Assembly: GCA_033002965.1 (NCBI GenBank)
Contig: JAURVB010006695.1
Coordinates: forward strand, 124,001 to 188,000
Direction: 5' to 3'
Length of the DNA: 64,000 bases
DNA from: Piper betle
Lineage: Eukaryota > Streptophyta > Magnoliopsida > Piperales > Piperaceae
The notes beneath the pieces are model-generated. The model was not told the origin of the DNA. It ran no database searches and saw only the letters and a list, made by a program, of their open reading frames with translations. This document shows positions 21,529 through 34,849 of the stretch, in pieces (position 1 is the first letter of the stretch; every line of letters starts with the position of its first letter). The position numbers were made by a program, and so were the translations under genes.

Positions 21529-24495
21529 ATGGCCGGCGGCGCGGCGGAACTGCCGACGAAGCAGGCGGCCGTGCTCCGGGGCCACGAGGGCGGCGTTTTG
21601 GCGGCGCGATTCAACTCGGACGGCAACTACTGCCTTAGCTGCGGCAAGGACCGGACGCTCCGACTCTGGAACCCTCACCGGGGCACCCACATTAAGACCT
21701 ACAAGGCCCATGGCCGGGAAGTCCGTGACGTTCATGTCACCTCGTATGCCAATCCCCAAGCTCTTCCATCTTTTCCACCTCTCTCTACCGATCTCAATCT
21801 TGATGTGTATATATTGCTTGCTGTTGTTGTTGCTGCTCATTTTGGAAGTTTAAGTTGCGGTTTTTGTAGATGATGAAGTTGATTTGTTTCAATTACAATC
21901 TATGGATACGGAAAAAATGTGTTCTTTTTATTGATTCTGTATATTTTTTTAGGAATGGTATGTTGATGTGCATTCTGATATTGATTGTTTTCTGAGAAGC
22001 TTGGATTTTTGTTCAATGTTGATGGTCAAATGGCAATTACTGCAGAGACAACTCCAAATTATGTTCTTGTGGAGGCGACAGGCAGATTTTCTATTGGGAT
22101 GTTACGTCTGGCCGGGTGATTAGGAAATTTCGTGGCCATGACAGTGAGGTTCGCTCTCAGCTCACAACATTTTCAGTTTTGGTTTTGAATATTGAGGATT
22201 TTTTGCTGGATGTCAGTCTTGGGCACTTAAGATAGTGGGGCTGATCAGTGATGATGTTTTTGTGGTTATAGTGAAGTGGCCTACGTGTAGAAGAACGACC
22301 ATGTTCGATTGTTATAATTTTTTATCGGACTATGTATTCGATCTATTGTTTGTCGATGTCATTGTGCTAACTCAGCTTATTGCTATTGACATCATGAGTA
22401 AACTGATGCTATGGTGGTTCCATTTGTTACATATTTCCATAAATATTGTTGGTGCATATGAATCATCAAATGCACGTGCTTGTGCGAAGGTCTAATTTTT
22501 TGCCGAGGCATGCATCTTTGGAATGCTTATTGTTGAAATGATGTCAACAAGGCAGTTTGTATTTATTTTTCTTCAATAAAAAAAAATTGCATGGAACCAC
22601 AACTCTTCCTTCATTTAAATATTTTACTTATTTTAGTGATTTTATTTATAGTGGCTCTCATGTTTACCTTGGTGCTTTTTCAGGTGAACGCAGTGAAATT
22701 TAATGAATATGGCTCAGTTGTTGTATCAGCGGGGTATGATCGTTCTGTTCGTGCTTTTGATTGCAGATCACACAGTACAGAGCCAATACAGGTTAACTGC
22801 TTTTTCAAAAATTACATCATTAAATTATATTTATTATGTAGTGATGTAATTATATTAACTCAGTAATTTCTGTTTGTCATAGATAATTGATTCGTTTGCA
22901 GATAGTGTGATGTCCATTTGTTTGACAAAAGTGAAATCATTGCCGGAAGTGTCGATGGAACTGTACGCACATTTGACATTCGCATTGGAAGGTAACTATC
23001 AATAATCATTTGTGTGCAGTACATTGGTAGTCCAGTTCTCTAGGAATAGGTCAATGTCACACAAAAGGATATTGAAATATTCAATCATGAGTACTCCTTG
23101 TATGATTTATAATGCATTCTTTTGCTTCCTTTTCCCTTTCTAACTTTAGTTGTCATGTTTTCACGTGAGTTAAAATGGTTTTTCTCATAAGTTTGTAACT
23201 GGATTTCCCATGGAAGTTGAATTTTAACATCGATAAGTTTTCTGTCATCATCAATGCAAGTCAAAATTTTAAATCAGTAATGCAATATCCTAGTCACTGA
23301 CCCAACCTAACTGGGACAAGGTGGAGACAGTGATGCTGGACGGGCACCTTGTACAATAAACTAGTTTTGACCTCTGTAACTAGATGATGCTTACTCACAT
23401 GAATTTATGAATAATTCAGCCACTTATCTAACTTAATGTTCTTTTGTCTTTTTTAGGGAAATCTCTGACAATTTAGGGCAGGCTGTCAATTGCATTTCCT
23501 TGTCAAATGATGGTAATTGTATTTTGGCAAGTTGCTTGGATTCAACTCTACGGCTTCTGGATAGGTATCATATTTCCCTCTCTTATCTTTGTATGTGATT
23601 CATATCTTCTAATTTCCTGCTTCAAATTCCTGCTACAGAACAACTGGTGAGCTTCTACAAGAGTACAAAGGTCACATATGCAAGGTCTGGAATCTAAAAT
23701 TCATCTTGTGAACATTTCTTTTTGGCTGATTCTTCTTATTTGACAAAAATTTGACTGTTTTATGGTGAGCAGTCTTACAAAACAGATTGTTGCCTCACAA
23801 ACTCTGATGCCCACGTAACTGGTGGATCAGAAGATGGATATATTTTCTTTTGGGACCTGGTTGATGCATCTGTCACATCCAAATTTCGAGCACATGCATC
23901 TGTGGTAAGTTCGTGTTTCATTCTTTCTCAAATTGGAGGACGGCATGACAAAATTGTGCTGGCATGTGTATGAGAATGATCTAATAGAGAGTGATTCCAT
24001 TTGTTTACATGCCATTTGTTTCATACTTTTATAATGAACTCTGGTGTTAGGAAATAATTACAGGAACTAGACTGTACACGATGAACGAAACCAAGAACAG
24101 TAGTTGGGCCCCTTGTTTCTGTTTGTTAGAACTTTTTTTAAAAAAAGCGAGAAACTTGTTTGCTGTTTGACACTGCCTTAAAATGTATTGTGTTTGAATT
24201 TTGTGCCGTCACCCGAGGGTTGCTTGAATGTCTGAAACTAGACTCATCAATGAAGTAACTGCCATACCTTTATGCTTCATTACCATTAGGACTGGTATAT
24301 GAAACAAACCGTTGTGAGCAGAGAGAAAGCCTACAATTTGTTTCAAGTATATCATGATATTTAAAAAATTGAATTATTATATTATTGGATTGTTTATCGA
24401 ATTTTTGGCAGGTGACGAGTGTGAGTTACCATCCTAAAGATAATTGCATGCTTACATCATCAGTAGACGGTACTGTACTTGTTTGGAAGACTTGA
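21529..24495 (+). CDS. WDR83/MORG1-like WD40 protein, 8 exons, 1-base deletion in exon 4
   Basis: This is a seven-bladed WD40 scaffold. Homologues (animal WDR83/MORG1) organise MAP-kinase modules and co-purify with spliceosomes. Exons: 21529-21743, 22046-22148, 22684-22791, 22883-22991, 23457-23564, 23639-23684, 23773-23904, 24412-24495, all with GT-AG borders and mutually consistent phases. Repeat signatures include RGHEGGVLAARFNSDGNYCL with GKDRTLRLWN, CGGDRQIFYWDV with FRGHDSEVNAVKFN, and SEDGYIFFWDLVD with SVDGTVLVWKT at the C-terminus. In exon 4 the frame breaks after MSICLTK: at 22927-22930 there are four A where five are needed to continue into SEIIAGSVDGTVRTFDIRIG. The exon sum is 905 nt, one short of 302 codons (301 residues, normal for plant homologues). 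Everything else is intact, so a homopolymer error is likely; if real, the protein would lose its last four blades. Confidence 0.88.
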
Positions 24496-25359
24496 TTGGA
24501 TCGCTAGTGAAAGAGGAAAAAAGTTGATTTTATCTGTGCTCACCATGCGGGCTGCCATGGCTTTTACTCAATCATGTGCCCATCTACTGTGCACTGACAA
24601 GCAGTGTACAAAGTTTAGACACAAAACCTCTAGTGACTACAACCTAACTTTTGTCTCTTTTACCGAGTTTGTTCCTGTTGTAAAACATGGAACAAGGTGT
24701 TTGCCGTATTTATTGAATCTGTTTCTTGTGGTATTGAATATGGAACAAGAGTTTGTGACATGCTGAGCACTCTAGCCCTTTGTTCATTAGCAAGACAGGA
24801 ATGTGGTAGGTTTTTTTATAATCTTGGGCTTCGAAGTCTGAAACCAAGGGCAAGCATACGAGTAAACTCATAAGTTTGTAGAAATCCATTTTTGTGAGCC
24901 CTTCATTTTCCAATCTCCGTTTTGAAAGGATAAATTGGACTCTGAAGTAGTCTGCGCAGAATTCCAGTAGCAGGGTTGAACATCATCAAACATTGAAGAA
25001 AATAAATGGCAACGGATTATTTTACCAGTAGGTAAGTCGCATGCAACTATCATCGTGCAAGCAAACGTGTGGCTCTTAATAAAACATGAAATCAAAATGT
25101 TTCTGTTCATAACCTCTCGCCATATTTTTTTAATGTACAAAAATTGCTATTGGCCACGTTAAAATGTAAATCTACTATTTTTTCTCCATTGTTTTTATTA
25201 TACACGTACATCCATTCAACTTACTCAAAAATACGAAAAATTGTATGATAACCCAACCATGTAAATAGAAAATGGTATTGTATAAAAAATAATCAATCAG
25301 TATCAAATATACGTATTGAATCAATCAAAAGGAATGTTCACGGAAGATTAGAATAAGAT
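24496..25359. other. Convergent 3' ends of WDR83 and the helicase
   Basis: The two genes are transcribed towards each other. This stretch holds their 3' untranslated regions and AT-rich spacer, with no further gene seen. Confidence 0.55.
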
Positions 25360-28300
25360 CTAATCTTCATCATAGCCTCCATCGACGTCCATGTCATCGT
25401 GATCTTCCAAATTAATCTCTTGATCCATCTCGTTGGAAAGATTCCCGCCTGCTACAGAGTTAAACATAGTAATTTCAGTGTCTTCCTCAATGTCCAATGT
25501 GTGAGGGCCACAGTCATGTTGGCTAGTGCGCATTGAACTCATGTTACTTTCCGTGAAGAATGATGAATACGGTTTCTGTATCTGAAAGGATAAATTGAAC
25601 CGTTTAGTAGATCCAATTGCCAAAAGAAGGGGGAAAAATAAAATAAAAAGAAAAAAGAAAGAAAATATAGTAATAACCTGGAAATAACAATTCCGTTCTT
25701 TAGCACTCTTCACGAGATTGGTCCAATGCTTGTCTTGCATCAGAGTTGATGCAGAGCCCACCACCTATAAAGAACTCATTTCTCAGTGAACACGATTAAA
25801 GCAGGAAAATAATAAGGTGGATCAATTAAAGGAGATGCTGGACAAGGTATAGAATGCAGCAGCAATAGCATAAAATTTTGAAGGGATCCTTCATCCCATA
25901 ATAACAGAGAAGCCATACAGATACATACCAATATAGCCGACCTTGCTCTAGTTATTCCAACATTCATCCGACGAAAATCTGACACAAATCCAATACCCTT
26001 TCCAGTATTTGCTCGGACACAGGAAAAAATGGCCACAGCCTTCTCTCGTCCCTTTGAATTACATAGGCATAAATTAATTAGTATCAGTGTTTAAAACAAT
26101 CTTAATCAATTTTGTAGACATTTCTCACCTGGAAGCCATCGACCGTGTTTATATCAACAACTTGCTCAGATTTCATTCCAAATTTTTCCCAGAAGTTTTC
26201 ACGGAAAAGCTTTACTTGGTAGCTATAAGGTGATATAATCGCAAGTTGTGAGCTTGATTTTAGGCCAGGAAACATCAAAACCAATTTGTGATACAAAAGA
26301 AGAATGAATTCTACTTCATCTTCATTCACCCAAGATCCACTCCCCGATGGTTGTGATTCAACTCCGTCAACATCAAAGAAACAGAATGGCCCAAAGCAGC
26401 GATAATCATGCCAGGGGCTGTGAGAGTCTACATTTGGCCCATCATCCAATGAATTGGAGTAGAACTCTTTTGAGGGAAAACTCCTTATCTGTTAAATACA
26501 AAAATATCCCAAAGAACACAGATATAATGCATTTTTCTGATATATGAAAAATAAAGGGGGAGGAAATCACTTCTGGATGCATGCGATACTGGGTCTTGAG
26601 CATCTGGACTGGATAACCAGCTTTCTGAAATCTCTTGAACAAACTCACGCCATATCTAAAGCCACAAAAGTCAACAAGTCAAGCTATGGCATCTTCTATA
26701 ATTGCCATGAAAAAGATGTATATCAAGAAGACTGTTACCCATAGTTTTCAGCAACAGATGATAGTACAGTAGCTGGCAACTGAACAGGATCCCCAACCTA
26801 CTTAAAATGCAATCCTAAGAACATTAAAATGATGTACAATGCCAAGACAGCACGAAAAGAAGAAACTTCTCTAGAGGAAGTTGGCATTGTCATATACAGG
26901 TTACAGGTGCTTCTCTAGAGGAAGTTGGCATTGTCATATACAGGTTACAGGTGCTACACAGTATCAAACATTTAACCATAATTTAAATATTCAGCTCATT
27001 TACTGAAAGGCCAGAAAAAGCTCAAGAAACAACTCTTGGAATGCACATTGTGTATGCTCTGCAAAAATAACTAGAGGATAGAGGTCATCTACCAAAAGCA
27101 TAAGAGATAAAAGGTTTTCTCCTGGATTTTATCTTACAACAACCAATTAAAAATCTTTTATCAAAAAAGAAATCTCCTTATTGAAAGGTAAAAGGAACAA
27201 ACCAAATACACTTGTTTGCATCCATGCGCCAATGGTACAAGGACAGCAGGTTCCACCTGTTATGAAATAAAAATCCTTTTATTTTATCTGCTTCATGTCA
27301 TAATGTGGGTTAAATTTGATATCTGAATAAAAAGTTGAAATTCTCGCAGCACATGCAAGCTAAACAAATTAATTTAGAAAAAATGAAAAAAGAGCAATTT
27401 TACATACAGCTTGAGCGGCTTCATCAATTATGACAACATCAAAGACGCGATTCATTCGAGTGAAAAGAGATGATCCACTGAAACTCAGAGTTGAGAACAC
27501 CTGTCAATGTCAAAAGTTATGACAAAAAAATGGTGAAAACAGCGTGTTCATCTTTATGCCAAACAAACATTTACACATACAATTGCCGATTCATCAAGGA
27601 TATTAGCACGAATACGATCTCGATCAGCTGCGGCAGATTTTCCAGTCCCAGCTGTGGTGCGATTTACAATCCCAAGTTTCTGCTCTACCTGAATTCAATA
27701 AATAAATCCATGATGAGAAAAATAAATAACTTGTTAGCAATTCTTTTGTTTAAGGCATAAGTGTGCACACCAGGTAGTCCATGGATACAGCTTGTATAGA
27801 ATGATGGGGTTTTAAGCCAATTCGCACAATTTTTGGGTTATAGACATGGTCATTTTCGTCTCGGATACCTGCACTAAACAAATGAGGTAAATCAAACATT
27901 AAAGCCACACTTATAGGGTGACATATATTTGCAGCAAAGAAAATTGTACTTTTACATACTAGCTTAATCCATAGGCCAAATATTTGGCGTCGTTATCCAT
28001 TCCCAAAAGATGAGAAACATTCGAAAGAGAAAATTGAAGGTAAGCTAAAATATATTTATGGTCTCGTACATGCGCAAGAGATAAGGTAATGGAATCTTGT
28101 AGCGCATTTTACAAGACAAGAAGAGCATCAAGATAGTTGTAAGCTGTCAGTGAAAGAATTAAGTCATATTGATGACAAGGTTTAACCTGTCAGAAAGATA
28201 TGAATGAATTTCTATAATAACAAAATTAGTTTATTTCTTGTCATTAAACAACTTAATTATAGCTCAAAGAAGTTACGAGTAAAGTATGTAACCTGTGTTT

Positions 28301-31300
28301 AAAACACGAACAACAATCTCATCTAATGCAGAATTGGATGGAGCACAAACCAGAACATGCACCCGGTATTTACGGTTTGAGTTGACAACTTCCGGTTTCT
28401 ATGCAGAAGAGGCAAAATATCAGAAGAGACAAGTTTCTTAAAGAGTCAGCTTAAGATGCATCGACAAGCAAGATTTGTGAATATCATGATTATCATTTAA
28501 ACATCATCGGTGGTCTGGGGTCAGTAGCCTGGATCTCATAATACCAATTGAATACGCATTCCTTCCAACAGATCAGAGAACCAGTACAAAATAATAAATA
28601 AAAACCAGGAATTTTCATGTGGTTGCTCTTTGTGACACAACCCTCAAAAAAGTAAATAAAAGTTTAACTCAAGCATCATCACATATGTTAGCAAATTAGA
28701 TGTTCAAGATGAGATGATAATACAGATAAAATTAATATAATCAGCTTCCATAAGAAAGTACATAATAAATTCACGTGAAAGAATTAATAAGAGTTCACTA
28801 TATTACATAACAAAATAAAACTTCATACCAACTCATTTCCAGTAGTCGGATAAAAGCCATCATCACCATCAACAGGCATAATGGAGTCTCTAGGATTCAA
28901 CCCCGTTAACCAAGGAGATGACTTATGCCAATGCTGATATCTGCAACACTTATGAGAAGCAAATGAGGTGATTATCAATTACAAATGCCCCTAATGGCTT
29001 CAGAAAACACTAAACTTATCTTAAAAATAATGTAAGAAAGAAAAAAAGAGAAGCAAAGATTCACAAGAGTGGCAATACCATCTGAAGTGCAGATGAATTT
29101 ATTAGAAATTGATGATATCTAAACAACAGATAAATTATAAAAAATCACAACAAAAAACTCACTTCTCCTCAATTGGCAGTTCTGGCCTCCGTGGCATGGT
29201 AGAGACTCCTTCCCTACATGCATTAGGTTATTATGTAGCGATGTATACACAATAAATACATACACAAAAATGAAAAGAACATAAATGAATGAATAGGAAG
29301 TAATGGCAATAGCATGGTTTGTGATTGTATTAAAAAAGCATAAATTACTTGGTTTTCACCCTTGATGGAACTGCATGCAATATGGCACTGAGGAGTCCGA
29401 GAATAGTCTGTGTTTTTCCAGTTCCTGGAGGTCCCTGAAGAACAGATACAAAACATCAAAACATGATGGAAAACAAATATGGTTTTCTCCATAATCTCCG
29501 ATTTGCTAATATCAATATTTGTAATATATTGACAACATCAATTATGCGAAGTTCCTGTCATATGTGTGTATGCACGATTTAAACTACAGCATTGTCATTT
29601 AAAGGAATACTAATATTATTCTCGAAAATTCCATACTCTTTCAATCTATTTATGTAGGGCATTTTCCCATATGAAAAAAACTCTGGTATCAATCTTCTTT
29701 TCCTTCTAGCGTCTCTTTCCACTTCCTATTAACAAGATGATATTGTTGGTTTCGATTTATGGACATATCAATTTGTAAGCATGATGAGAATGATAGAGTG
29801 AAAAAAATATTATGATCTTCGAACTGAAATAAAAGCAAGGAGGAAATGGAAGATAAACTAAATGCTCAGAAACAGGTATGAGACCCAAAGGGAGAAAGCT
29901 TCATCAGACTTTGCAACAATGGCCCATACTCCATACGGCTCAGACCTAAACCCATCAATCATCATGTTTTCCTCATATATGTAATATAAGCTTCACCATT
30001 GACAAAGATAATCAATACAGCGTGAACTGATTGATTGCCTGAATAAGACGAAAAAGAAAAGCTGAACAAAAAATGAATGACAATGAGTAACATAATATAA
30101 CAGCATGCACACCTGAATCAGGATAAAAGTATTGCGTGAAAGCCCTGCCTGTAGAAAAAATATAAAAAACAGTTCAAGATAGGCAACACTGAAATACAGA
30201 ACCCTTCATGCTGATAATGACATTGACACTGACATGCAAAAAGCAGTACCCACATTTATGGCCTCCAGTTGCGATGTGTTGTGATTAGTTTCAAGAAAAC
30301 CCATTAGAGGTTTAGGAACAAGCCACGCACGCTTGCTGACGTCAGTGTCTGATGCTCTGTCCTTAGCAAATAATATCAAATCCTTAAAAGGTAGCATTCC
30401 GATGGACTGCAGTGCCATATACTCACGCATTATTGTGGACAGACTAGCAATCTGTAGAATGAGCCGAGTCAACTTTCAGTAGAAAAGATTGTTAAAGCAC
30501 CAGTGGAGAAACAACTTTTAAGCCTCATTCAAAGTTAACACTTTACTCAATGTTTAATTCTTTGTATCAAACTCATACAAAAACATTACTAAGGATATAT
30601 GTTAATGGCAAACAGTCAACTGCCCATGTTTAATATAATGTACATACTATCATCCAAAATACCAGGATAAAATCTACAATTTAAACTTGGAACCATCAAG
30701 GAAATGAAGAATCACCTTCAAAACCCACAGCATACTCTTGTCAGCCTTAAGTACAGAAAGCAACCTAGACAGCCTTGGGCTTGATTCAGTTTTGTCCTCA
30801 CCAATCTGTTTGACTTCTCCAGTAAGAAATGTCCTAATCTTGAGTGTAACTGCATCATCATGATTCTGACGAAATTCGACTAGTCCAAAACCATATGTTT
30901 TTGGAACTACACCAGGTTCAAACTGTAAAATACTTTCACATAACATAACTAATCTACTTTCTACCAGCAGCAAAAAAGAAAAAACAACACGACGCAGCTC
31001 CATAGACTTTTTACCTTCTCACTGGAAAGTAACAAAAGATGATTTTCCGAAACCTGCGCGCCAAATTCCGAGAAAACGCCCAACGACACCAAGTGAAACC
31101 CGTTGGCCTCGCCGCAAGAAGCCACTGCTCCCCTTTGCCAGTCAGTCTCTAACAAGAATTTGAGCCCACCCAATGTAACGATATCAGCATTAAAAACCAT
31201 CCAATTAAAAAAAAATCCAACTAAATCACAGCATTAACAACACAGAATATGAGCTTTTTATTCTGCAAAGTCATAGCATAAACAACACTTAGCAAGAAGG

Positions 31301-31641
31301 GGAAAAAATTCACCTTCTTCATCTCTTCCTCGTACAATATGAGCCTTCACTTCTTCAAATAAAAGCGGCTCGTAGGTTCCAATATAATCAGCGACATCGG
31401 TGTAAACGTCCTTCACCCTCTTCAAGCCCGCTACTTTCTTCTTCTACAAAGAATTATCAACCACACGCGCGTCAGGAAAAAGAATCAACACATCTCCAAG
31501 AAAGTCACCGGCCGAAGGAATTGAACTCGCCAAAGTGGAGTCTTTGAGGATTTGGACGTAGTCCCAGCCGAGGACCACTTTCTGGAAGCAGCCTAGTTGC
31601 GAGGCGTCCTCCGCTAGCTTCTTCTCCCTATCCACCGCCAT
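25360..31641 (-). CDS. MAA3: Sen1-like superfamily 1 helicase, MAGATAMA 3 orthologue, 20 exons
   Basis: Predicted nuclear RNA/DNA helicase of the Sen1/senataxin family; Arabidopsis MAA3 is needed for female gametophyte development and pollen-tube guidance. Coding exons in transcript order: 31641-31509, 31433-31314, 31148-31015, 30922-30716, 30451-30254, 30148-30113, 29434-29349, 29213-29163, 28940-28829, 28398-28293, 27868-27771, 27688-27581, 27500-27408, 27256-27203, 26797-26739, 26655-26571, 26488-26129, 26051-25929, 25764-25678, 25581-25360. They sum to 2472 nt: 823 residues plus TAG, close to the Arabidopsis length. Motifs: Walker A GPPGTGKT (277-284), CAPSNSALDE, DEAA (489-492), GDPVQLPAT (514 on), QYRMHP (about 554-559), VDINTVDGFQGRE and NVGITRAR (710-717). 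The C-terminus is acidic. All junctions keep frame, although intron 1 (75 nt) was placed by phase alone. Intact and presumably functional. Confidence 0.95.
26866..26953. repeat. Perfect 44-bp tandem duplication in a helicase intron
   Basis: The 44-base unit beginning CTTCTCTAGAGGAAG occurs twice head to tail without a mismatch (26866-26909 and 26910-26953), inside the intron between coding exons 14 and 15 of MAA3. The lack of divergence indicates a recent duplication or an assembly artefact. Confidence 0.9.
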
Positions 31642-31672
31642 CCCACTGATCGCTTCGACACTGCTTCCGCAA

Positions 31673-31701
31673 CCGCCGCCGCCGCCGCCGCCGCCGCCGC
31701 G
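31673..31701. repeat. GCC trinucleotide repeat in the MAA3 5' leader
   Basis: About nine to ten CCG/GCC triplets lie 32-60 bp upstream of the MAA3 start codon (GGC on the transcript strand). Such runs are common in GC-rich plant leaders and are length-variable. Confidence 0.85.
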
Positions 31702-33724
31702 GCTCAGTCACCGGCGAGCTCAGAGAGGGTTTTACTTTTGCAGGTGAGGGAGGAAAGGGTTTTAGACTTTTTGGGCTACAAAAAGAATAATAATGGATAT
31801 GACCGATTTAACCGATTCAAGCCCGGAATCGGTTCATTTTTTATGAGCGGTTCGTTTAAGTCGGTCCGAGTCAAGATCCGAACAACAACAAATGACCATT
31901 GTAATTATATATACATGTAATTCACTAAAAGGATAATTAAAATAGAAATTTTCATCACCCTGCCACCATGTCTGGCTACGATCTTTATAGATAAAAATAC
32001 TCGTAAAATAACGAGGTAGACTTCGATTTTTAAAGAGAAGTTTTAAGTAAATGAAAAATAAATAAATTTTAATTTATAGATAAATTTTCGTGAAATAATA
32101 AGATAGACACTAATTTTTAAAAATATAATTTAATTAATTAAAAAGATAAATAATAATAATTTAGTAGTTTTATTTTTATTATATTTTAATTGGTCAAATT
32201 TCTTACTTTTAGTTAGGGTAAGAATTTGAATTTTCCTTTTATTAATATAATAATATTAATAATATAATAGATTAAGAAAAAAACATTCAAATTATAAATA
32301 ACTTAAAAATTATTATTAAATTGTGAGTGGCATATTATATGCCCCAGTTAAATCATGAATTTCGTTTAAATTAGTTTTTGCCAAGTGTAGGGGATCACCA
32401 AATGACCCATTCTAACCGATGTATGAAATCATCATGACCGAATACAAATGACCGAGCGATTGACAAAAATCACAAATTAACAATGTAAATGATATTTTTA
32501 AAGTTTATTACCAAAATATTATTGATAATTATTAAATTTAAAGCACATCAACCTTAATTTTGGATTTTTTTGTGAAAATATAATATTTCTTTATTAAAAT
32601 ATATTTTACAAAAATTAATTTTTAAAAACAAAATAAATAATGATTATATAAATGAAGTATTAGTTATTTATGAGAAAAAATAATATGTATAATATAAAAA
32701 ATATTAGATAATATAATAAGTATTATGGGCAAAAATAAGTTCTTATATTAATTGAATTTTGACTATATCCAACCGTGACCGACTTAGACCAAAGAATTTT
32801 GAAAGGATATGATGAACTTTTTACCCGAGGTTAAATGAGACCAAAATAATTTGCAAAGAAAATATTAAATACAGAATGATATTTGTCTATGTTTATATAA
32901 ACCTTTGGATTAACATGAAACATAAAATTACCTTTCAGAAGATCATTAACAGGTGGGGGAAAGAATGGAATTAGAAATTCTAACAAAATTACACATCTTA
33001 ATTTCATATTACTAAATGGTAAAAATAAAAGATCAATACCGCACACAAAAATTTCAGCAACGTTGGATGGCTTCCAACATTATCGTATTGCCTATAAAGA
33101 AGCACATAAGGTTCCAGGTAAATATAATAAACTAAACTAAATAAAGACATTCGTGGTTCTGTTTCGCAAGTGCAACACAAACGGAGAATTTGAAACGAGG
33201 AAGGGAGGAGCGTTTGTGAAGAGAAGAGCGTTCATTTGCTTCATACAAGTTTGTTCCTCCCCCGTATTAATGCATAGAAACCCAATCTCCCACTTCAAGT
33301 TTCTCTGCCCCTTTACACTAACGACTATTTGTTAAGCTAATGAAAAAATCTTATTCGTTAAACTAATTTTTAGATTAAAAAGGCCCATAAAATCTGTTGC
33401 AAGTCTCTTGTTGGCCAAGAGGTTTTTGTGAACCCAAATTAGATTATAACATGTGGGTCTAGCACATGGTGATAGCACATGGTGAACAGGAGATGATTTA
33501 GATGTGCTAGCCCGAATTAGAGTCTCCTTAAACTTTACTATAATATGTGGACCGAGCACGTGGTAAAATGATTCGGGTGGCATTTAAGGGGATAATTATT
33601 AAATTTATCTCATATCATATTTAGAGATTACTAGTAACTTATATATAGACTAATGAGAAAACCTCATTCTTTAAGCGGTATTGAGGGACAAAATTGTTAA
33701 GTTATATTACAAGAGACCCATCTC
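31702..33724. other. MAA3 upstream region and AT-rich intergenic DNA
   Basis: The promoter of MAA3 should lie at the left edge, but no element is assigned. The rest is AT-rich with no gene seen. A block at 33340-33700 (with CTAATGAGAAAA and TTATATATAGACTAATGAG) recurs in related form at 34490-34720, so it is a dispersed repeat. Confidence 0.45.
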
Positions 33725-34008
33725 CTTACGGAGAGACCCCGTGAAATGTGTTGCAAGTCTCTTCACGAGGCTCATTGCTCCCAACACTTACCAATAAACT
33801 AACTAGAGACTCGTGAAACCTGCTACAAGTCTCCTTACGAGCCCATTGGTCCCGATACTTACCAATAAACCAACTAGAGACCCGTGAAACTTGCTCTAAG
33901 TCTCCGTACGAAAGCCCGTTGGTCCCAACACTTACCAACAAACCAACTATAGCGGGAAACTATTTGTCAACAAACAAACCAACTAGAGCTGGAAACTATT
34001 TGTCAACA
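33725..34008. repeat. Minisatellite with two nested unit lengths
   Basis: Three units of about 70-75 bp (from about 33730, 33803 and 33873) share GAGACYCGTGAAAC, GCAAGTCTCC, TACGAGCCC and CCAACACTTACCAA. They pass directly into two units of about 34 bp (AACTATTTGTCAACAA repeated at 33958 and 33992) that reuse the AACCAACTAGAG junction of the larger unit. Not coding. Confidence 0.75.
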
Positions 34009-34849
34009 ACGCACTTTAGCGGATGGAATTCATTTCTATGTTATAGATTTTATTTTTCTTGTTTTAGTAAATTAGTCGAGTCTTTGACAGTTTGGAACAA
34101 GAAACTGTTCTAAATTTGGATAGCTCTTAGGTAGATCGAATTAGATGCTCTCAAAGAGAAAATCACAATCATGCATATTTATCACTTGAATGTTTGGGAG
34201 GAAGACCCAAATATTTCAACGTAAGATGACGAAGGAACTAAAGAGATTTCAAGAATTGACATCACTGTTAAACTGAGCGCTAGGCAGAGCAAGCTTCCAT
34301 AGTTTTAAATTAGCTCCTGAGAGTTGAGCAAGTTATCTCACAGAGATATTCACATGCGATGATGTAGAGGGAAAATACTCTAGGGAAATCAGACAGTGGA
34401 GACCAATTTTAGCTTTAAAATCGAATAAGAGAGGGCAGTTGGAGGACAAGCAGTGGACCGATTTGGAGGTTATGGAAAGCAAGGACTTGAGTGTTAGGTT
34501 TATCTCACATTGATGGTCGTAGATAATATTAATGAATTGTATATATGCTAATGAGAAACCTTATTCCTGGGGCCTAATGGTGATATTAATTAAATTTGGT
34601 GAGAGATGTTAGTGAGTTATATATAAGCTAAATAATATGAAAACCTTCGCTTTTGAATTTGTTGGGTACGATATTAATGAATTATATATAGGGTATCGTA
34701 ATAAGAAAACCGTAATTTTTGGATTAAAAGATGACTCCGATAATTATTACATAAGCGGTGAAAGTAGAGAAGCAATCGGCGGCAACGAGGAGGTCGTCGT
34801 CGGTCAGGTAATGAAAGTGGGTGCATGCGATGGTCGTCAACAATGATAC
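34009..34849. other. AT-rich intergenic stretch
   Basis: No gene is recognised. It contains the second copies of the TATATAAGCTAAT / AATGAGAAACC dispersed repeat (34545-34720). Confidence 0.45.

Noticed and set aside
25360..25764. A single exon with a hydrophobic FFFLFILFFPLLLA segment at the MAA3 3' end
   Set aside because: The hydrophobic part is a pyrimidine-rich intron read through; splicing from 25678 to 25581 gives the family-like KPYSSFF tail.
34500..34720. Plant snRNA-type promoter (USE plus TATA) suggested by TCTCACATTGATGG followed by TATATAAGC
   Set aside because: The USE match is poor, spacing is wrong and no snRNA sequence follows; the block is a dispersed repeat.
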